Shown piece after piece: positions 6,482 through 9,689 of a DNA stretch of 9,689 nucleotides (position 1 is the first letter of the stretch; every line of letters starts with the position of its first letter). A program made the position numbers and the translations under genes. Source of the DNA: Desulfobacteraceae bacterium (GTDB lineage: Bacteria > Desulfobacterota > Desulfobacteria > Desulfobacterales > ETH-SRB1); contig JABMRH010000274.1 of assembly GCA_013202725.1 (NCBI GenBank), forward strand, positions 1 to 9,689, read 5' to 3'. The notes below the pieces were generated by a model, which saw only the letters and a program-made list of their open reading frames with translations, searched no databases and was not told the DNA's origin.

Positions 6482-8827
6482 ACCGAGCAATTACCGCATG
6501 ACGCGTCCGGAGCTAAAACTATTCCGGAAGTTCTTCCTGTTTTGCCTTTAATTGATACAGCGCTTTTTCCTAAAATGGTTGTGCCTATTATAGCCATGCA
6601 AAAGGAATCGGTGCAACTGGTGGATGAAGCAATGTCTAAAGATCGTATCATAGGGCTTGTTATTGCTAAAGAAATGAAAATCAAGCCAGCTTATACGCCT
6701 GACGATCTATATTTGATCGGCATAAGCGCTTTTATACTTAAAATGGCAAAGACCGAAGACAATACGACTCAATTGCTTGTCCAGGGTTTAAGCAGGTTCA
6801 GGGTAAAAGGTTTTATAAAAGTAAAGCCCTATCTTCAGGCCCGGGTGGAGTATATTAAGGATAAAGAAGAAAAAGACAAGGAAATCGATGCGCTGACGGC
6901 AAATATTATTAGTCTGTTTACCAGGGTGGTTGAGCTTTCTCCCGGCTTGCCGCAGGAAATAGGGTCAATGGCGAAGTCGATACAGGAGCCCGGCACATTG
7001 GCAGATATGATTGCTTCGCTTATTAACGCAACACTTGAAGAGAAACAAAAGGTTTTAGAGCTTTTTGATGTTAAAAAACGATTAAAAGAGGTTACAAGGC
7101 TTTTAAATTACCAGGCAGAGGTTTTAGAATTAGGGAATAAGATACAGTCTCAGGTGAAGGGAGGCATGGATAAGCAGCAGAGGGAGTATTATCTGCATCA
7201 GCAACTTAAGGCTATAAAGGAAGAATTAGGTGAAAAGGATGAAACCGCTGTTGAAATTGAAGAATACAAGGCAAAAATAAAGGAGAAAAAGCTTCCTGAA
7301 GAGGCCCTCAAAGAGGCGCAGCGGGAAATCAACCGCCTGTCTCGCATGCACCCGTCTTCTGCCGAATATACTGTAGCGTCGACCTATCTTGACTGGTTGA
7401 CTGTTCTTCCCTGGTATGAAAGCACCACGGACAACCTTGATATAAAAAAGGCAAGAAGGATATTAGATCAAGACCATTTCGGGCTCAAGAAACCAAAAAA
7501 GCGTATTATAGAATATCTTGCTGTTCGCAAGTTAAAGCCTGAATCAAAGGGGCCGATACTGTGTTTTGCCGGGCCTCCAGGAACCGGCAAAACATCCCTG
7601 GGCATGTCAATAGCAAAGGCTTTGGGACGAAAATTTATCCGTATTTCATTAGGTGGCGTCAGAGACGAGGCTGAGATAAGGGGCCATCGGCGAACTTATG
7701 TCGGCGCGCTTCCCGGCCGGATAATTCAGGGGATAAGACGCGCTGAATCAAACAATCCTGTTTTTATGCTGGATGAAATAGACAAGCTTGGAAGCGATTT
7801 TCGAGGGGACCCGTCATCAGCTCTGCTGGAGGTTCTTGATCCGGAGCAGAATTTTTCTTTTACCGATCACTATCTTGATGTGTCGTTTGATCTGTCAAAG
7901 GTAATGTTTATTACCACCGCAAATATTCTTGAACCCATACCTCCTGCACTGAGGGACAGAATGGAGGTGCTGGAACTTTTAGGTTATACGCAGGACGAAA
8001 AGATTAGAATTGCGACACGGTATCTTATACCACGCCAGCGTGAAGCACATGGCCTTAAAGCTTCTCAGATATCCTTTTCAAAAGGGGTATTGCAGAAGAT
8101 AATTTCAGGTTATACACGAGAGGCCGGTCTGAGAAATCTGGAGCGTGAAATCGCAACCATTTGCAGAGGGGTCGCGACAAGGATAGCTGAAGGCGAGGCA
8201 GAATCTGCAAAAATAAATGTTAAAGATGTTGCAGACTATATCGGCTCTGTTCGATTTGCTTCGGAGGTCAGCGCAAGAACATTAACACCCGGTTTAGCCA
8301 TGGGGCTTGCCTGGACACAAGCAGGAGGCGAACTTCTGTTTGTTGAAGCCACTGCAATGAAGGGTAAAAAGGATCTTACCTTAACCGGACAACTTGGGGA
8401 GGTGATGAAGGAGTCCGCGATAACGGCTCTTAGTTTCATACGTACAAATGCCGTTTCCCTTGGTATTGCCGAAGACTTCTTTGAAACTCAGGACATACAT
8501 ATTCATATACCGGCAGGAGCCATACCCAAAGACGGCCCTTCTGCGGGTGTTACCATGCTTACAGCCCTAACTTCACTTCTTACTCATAAAAAAATTAAAA
8601 AGGATCTTGCCATGACCGGTGAAATAACCCTGAGAGGTCAGGTGCTGCCGGTTGGAGGCATAAAGGAAAAGATCCTTGCAGCCCATCGAGCAGGCATAAA
8701 AACAATTATTATGCCAAGCTGGAATAAGAAGGATTTGGAGGATATACCTGAAAAGGTTAAAAAAGAAATCCATTTTTACTTTGTTGACAAAATGATGGAT
8801 GTTTTGGAAATTGCGCTTGAGAAATAA
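6479..8827 (+). CDS. lon: ATP-dependent Lon protease
   Basis: This is a complete bacterial LonA of 782 residues, close to E. coli Lon (784). It is a cytoplasmic hexamer that unfolds and degrades damaged or regulatory proteins. The N-terminal substrate-recognition domain starts at VLPVLPLIDTALFPKMVVPI and is followed by a charged coiled-coil linker (QQREYYLHQQLKAIKEELGE). The AAA+ module has Walker A GPPGTGKTS (365-373) and Walker B VFMLDEIDK (428-436, D432/E433). The S16 protease domain holds catalytic S688 in KDGPSAG and K731 in GGIKEK, 43 residues apart as in E. coli (S679/K722). No frameshift or missing catalytic residue is seen. The start is ATG with GGAGG upstream. The stop overlaps the next ATG by one base. 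No separate promoter is evident in the 36-base gap after hsp20, suggesting shared heat-responsive transcription. Confidence 0.97.
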   Translation: MTEQLPHDASGAKTIPEVLPVLPLIDTALFPKMVVPIIAMQKESVQLVDEAMSKDRIIGLVIAKEMKIKPAYTPDDLYLIGISAFILKMAKTEDNTTQLLVQGLSRFRVKGFIKVKPYLQARVEYIKDKEEKDKEIDALTANIISLFTRVVELSPGLPQEIGSMAKSIQEPGTLADMIASLINATLEEKQKVLELFDVKKRLKEVTRLLNYQAEVLELGNKIQSQVKGGMDKQQREYYLHQQLKAIKEELGEKDETAVEIEEYKAKIKEKKLPEEALKEAQREINRLSRMHPSSAEYTVASTYLDWLTVLPWYESTTDNLDIKKARRILDQDHFGLKKPKKRIIEYLAVRKLKPESKGPILCFAGPPGTGKTSLGMSIAKALGRKFIRISLGGVRDEAEIRGHRRTYVGALPGRIIQGIRRAESNNPVFMLDEIDKLGSDFRGDPSSALLEVLDPEQNFSFTDHYLDVSFDLSKVMFITTANILEPIPPALRDRMEVLELLGYTQDEKIRIATRYLIPRQREAHGLKASQISFSKGVLQKIISGYTREAGLRNLEREIATICRGVATRIAEGEAESAKINVKDVADYIGSVRFASEVSARTLTPGLAMGLAWTQAGGELLFVEATAMKGKKDLTLTGQLGEVMKESAITALSFIRTNAVSLGIAEDFFETQDIHIHIPAGAIPKDGPSAGVTMLTALTSLLTHKKIKKDLAMTGEITLRGQVLPVGGIKEKILAAHRAGIKTIIMPSWNKKDLEDIPEKVKKEIHFYFVDKMMDVLEIALEK

Positions 8828-9582
8828 TGATAAAAAAGAATAGCCTTTATATATTTTTAAGTTTTCTTGCTGTCTGCGGCCTGTTGTTTTTTGTTTTTGG
8901 TTGCTCGAAGACAAAGCCTCCTCAAAGCATTCCCGGATATCCAAAGCCCTATAATGTCATGGGCGAGTGGTACCAGCCCATTCCTCATTCTCAAGGTTTC
9001 AGCCAGAGCGGAAAGGCGTCATGGTATGGCAGTAAGTTTCATGGAAGGAAGACCGCAAACGGAGAGACATATAATATGTACGCAATGACGGCAGCGCATA
9101 AAACTCTGCCGCTTGGCACCTGTGTCAGAGTGAAAAATCTTCAAAACAACAAAGAGATTGATGTAAGGATCAATGATCGAGGGCCGTTTGTCCGTGGCAG
9201 AATAATAGATCTTTCCTATACCGGGGCAAAAAAGCTGGGCATTGTCGGCCCGGGCACCGCTTCGGTTCAAATAACAGCGCTTGGAATCCCTTCTCCATCG
9301 ACGGCAAAAAAGGATTCCGGTCCATCCTATGTTCCGATAGACTATTATAAAGGGGACTTTACCGTTCAAATAGGGGCATTCGCCGATCGCAACAATGCTG
9401 AGAGATTAAAGCAAAAAGTTGATTTAATATACAAGAATGCGCATATAACAATATATAACAACGGGGATGAAACATTCTACCGTGTGCGTGTCGGCAGATG
9501 CTCAACCCTGCAGCAGGCGATTGAATACGAAAATAAACTTATTGAAAACGGATTTGAAGGGGCTTTTGCAATTGCAGAGTGA
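8827..9582 (+). CDS. rlpA: RlpA-like septal ring lytic transglycosylase lipoprotein with SPOR domain
   Basis: This 251-residue protein starts with a lipoprotein signal peptide: MIKK, a hydrophobic stretch (7-24), and a lipobox-like VFGC with C26 as the predicted lipidated cysteine. The double-psi beta-barrel domain spans about 62-151 (GKASWYGSKFHGRKTANGE, INDRGPF, DLSYTGAKKLGI). E80, H91 and D117 sit where RlpA enzymes have catalytic residues. A SPOR domain (about 176-249, DFTVQIGAFADRNNAERL to the end) binds glycan strands lacking stem peptides at the division septum. RlpA proteins cleave such denuded strands during daughter-cell separation. The ATG overlaps the lon stop codon (TAATG) and has only a weak GAG upstream, so translation is probably coupled to lon. 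Activity cannot be proven from sequence, since some RlpA homologues, such as that of E. coli, appear inactive. Confidence 0.9.
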   Translation: MIKKNSLYIFLSFLAVCGLLFFVFGCSKTKPPQSIPGYPKPYNVMGEWYQPIPHSQGFSQSGKASWYGSKFHGRKTANGETYNMYAMTAAHKTLPLGTCVRVKNLQNNKEIDVRINDRGPFVRGRIIDLSYTGAKKLGIVGPGTASVQITALGIPSPSTAKKDSGPSYVPIDYYKGDFTVQIGAFADRNNAERLKQKVDLIYKNAHITIYNNGDETFYRVRVGRCSTLQQAIEYENKLIENGFEGAFAIAE

Positions 9583-9689
9583 GACCTTTGAAAAATGCTC
9601 AATTTTGTTCGAGTTCAAGGAAGGCGAATATTTTAACCACAGGAATACATTAAGTATTTCGAGTCCCGCCTCAGGCGGGATGAACCTGA
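9583..9689. repeat. Non-coding 3' region with three small hairpins, possible dispersed intergenic repeat
   Basis: These 107 bases follow rlpA and hold no credible gene. They contain AAAAT-GCTCA-ATTTT (stem 9592-9596/9602-9606), AATAC-ATTAA-GTATT (stem 9644-9648/9654-9658) and a GC-rich hairpin at 9664-9680. TTCGAG occurs twice (9608-9613 and 9658-9663). The mix of symmetric units is more like a mobile intergenic repeat than a promoter or terminator. The unit is likely cut by the window edge. Confidence 0.4.
9664..9680. repeat. Perfect GC-rich hairpin TCCCGCC-TCA-GGCGGGA
   Basis: A 7-bp perfect stem (9664-9670 with 9674-9680) encloses a 3-base loop. It is much richer in G and C than its surroundings. 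No T-run follows (next bases TGAACCTGA), and none precedes it for the other strand, so a classical intrinsic terminator is unlikely. It could still protect a transcript's 3' end or be a REP-like repeat. Confidence 0.6.

Noticed and set aside
8573..8944. 123-residue open frame on the - strand across the lon/rlpA junction
   Set aside because: It lies antisense to two well-recognised genes, has no recognisable domain, and looks like a shadow frame.
9019..9369. 116-residue open frame on the - strand within rlpA
   Set aside because: It is fully antisense to the barrel and linker regions of the RlpA-like protein, and nothing in it is recognisable.
9592..9606. AAAAT/ATTTT hairpin after rlpA as a transcription terminator
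   Set aside because: The 5-bp stem is all A-T and only a short T stretch forms part of the stem itself, so it is too weak for a terminator call.

Overview
The window looks like a compact stretch of chromosome from an anaerobic bacterium, most likely a member of the Desulfobacterota (former Deltaproteobacteria). This is inferred from gene content. A very large 2-hydroxyacyl-CoA dehydratase-activase-like protein, a B12-binding-type radical SAM protein and an Hsp20-Lon-RlpA cluster fit a strict anaerobe with a Gram-negative envelope. The RlpA lipoprotein carries a SPOR domain, which supports a diderm cell. There are no tRNA or rRNA genes, CRISPR arrays, transposases or phage genes.

Left block (2-4620, + strand): the 3' two thirds of a giant CoA-dehydratase activase-related gene, cut by the window edge, is followed after 2 bases by a radical SAM protein with an N-terminal B12-binding-like domain and C-terminal TPR-like repeats. 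The second gene uses a TTG start with its ribosome binding site inside the end of the first, so the two are probably one operon.

Middle (4660-5826, - strand): a 12-helix MFS transporter of the HcaT-like (MFS_1_like) type converges on the radical SAM gene. It is divergent from the next block across a 169-base AT-rich intergenic region, the only sizeable regulatory region in the window.

Right block (5996-9582, + strand): hsp20 (small heat-shock chaperone), lon (ATP-dependent protease, complete catalytic set) and an rlpA-like lipoprotein gene. Gaps are 36 bases between hsp20 and lon, and a 1-base TAATG overlap between lon and rlpA. The hsp20 and lon products form a protein quality-control pair: Hsp20 holds unfolding clients and Lon degrades damaged ones. 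The RlpA-like protein acts on peptidoglycan in the envelope. Upstream of hsp20 are two competing candidates for heat control: a sigma-32-like promoter and a fourU-like leader hairpin over the Shine-Dalgarno sequence.

The last 107 bases are non-coding and hold three small hairpins, including a perfect 7-bp GC-rich stem. They look like a dispersed intergenic repeat rather than a classical terminator. I see no clear novel defence or mobile system. The points most worth a second look are the hsp20 leader, the activase/radical SAM pair and the terminal repeat.
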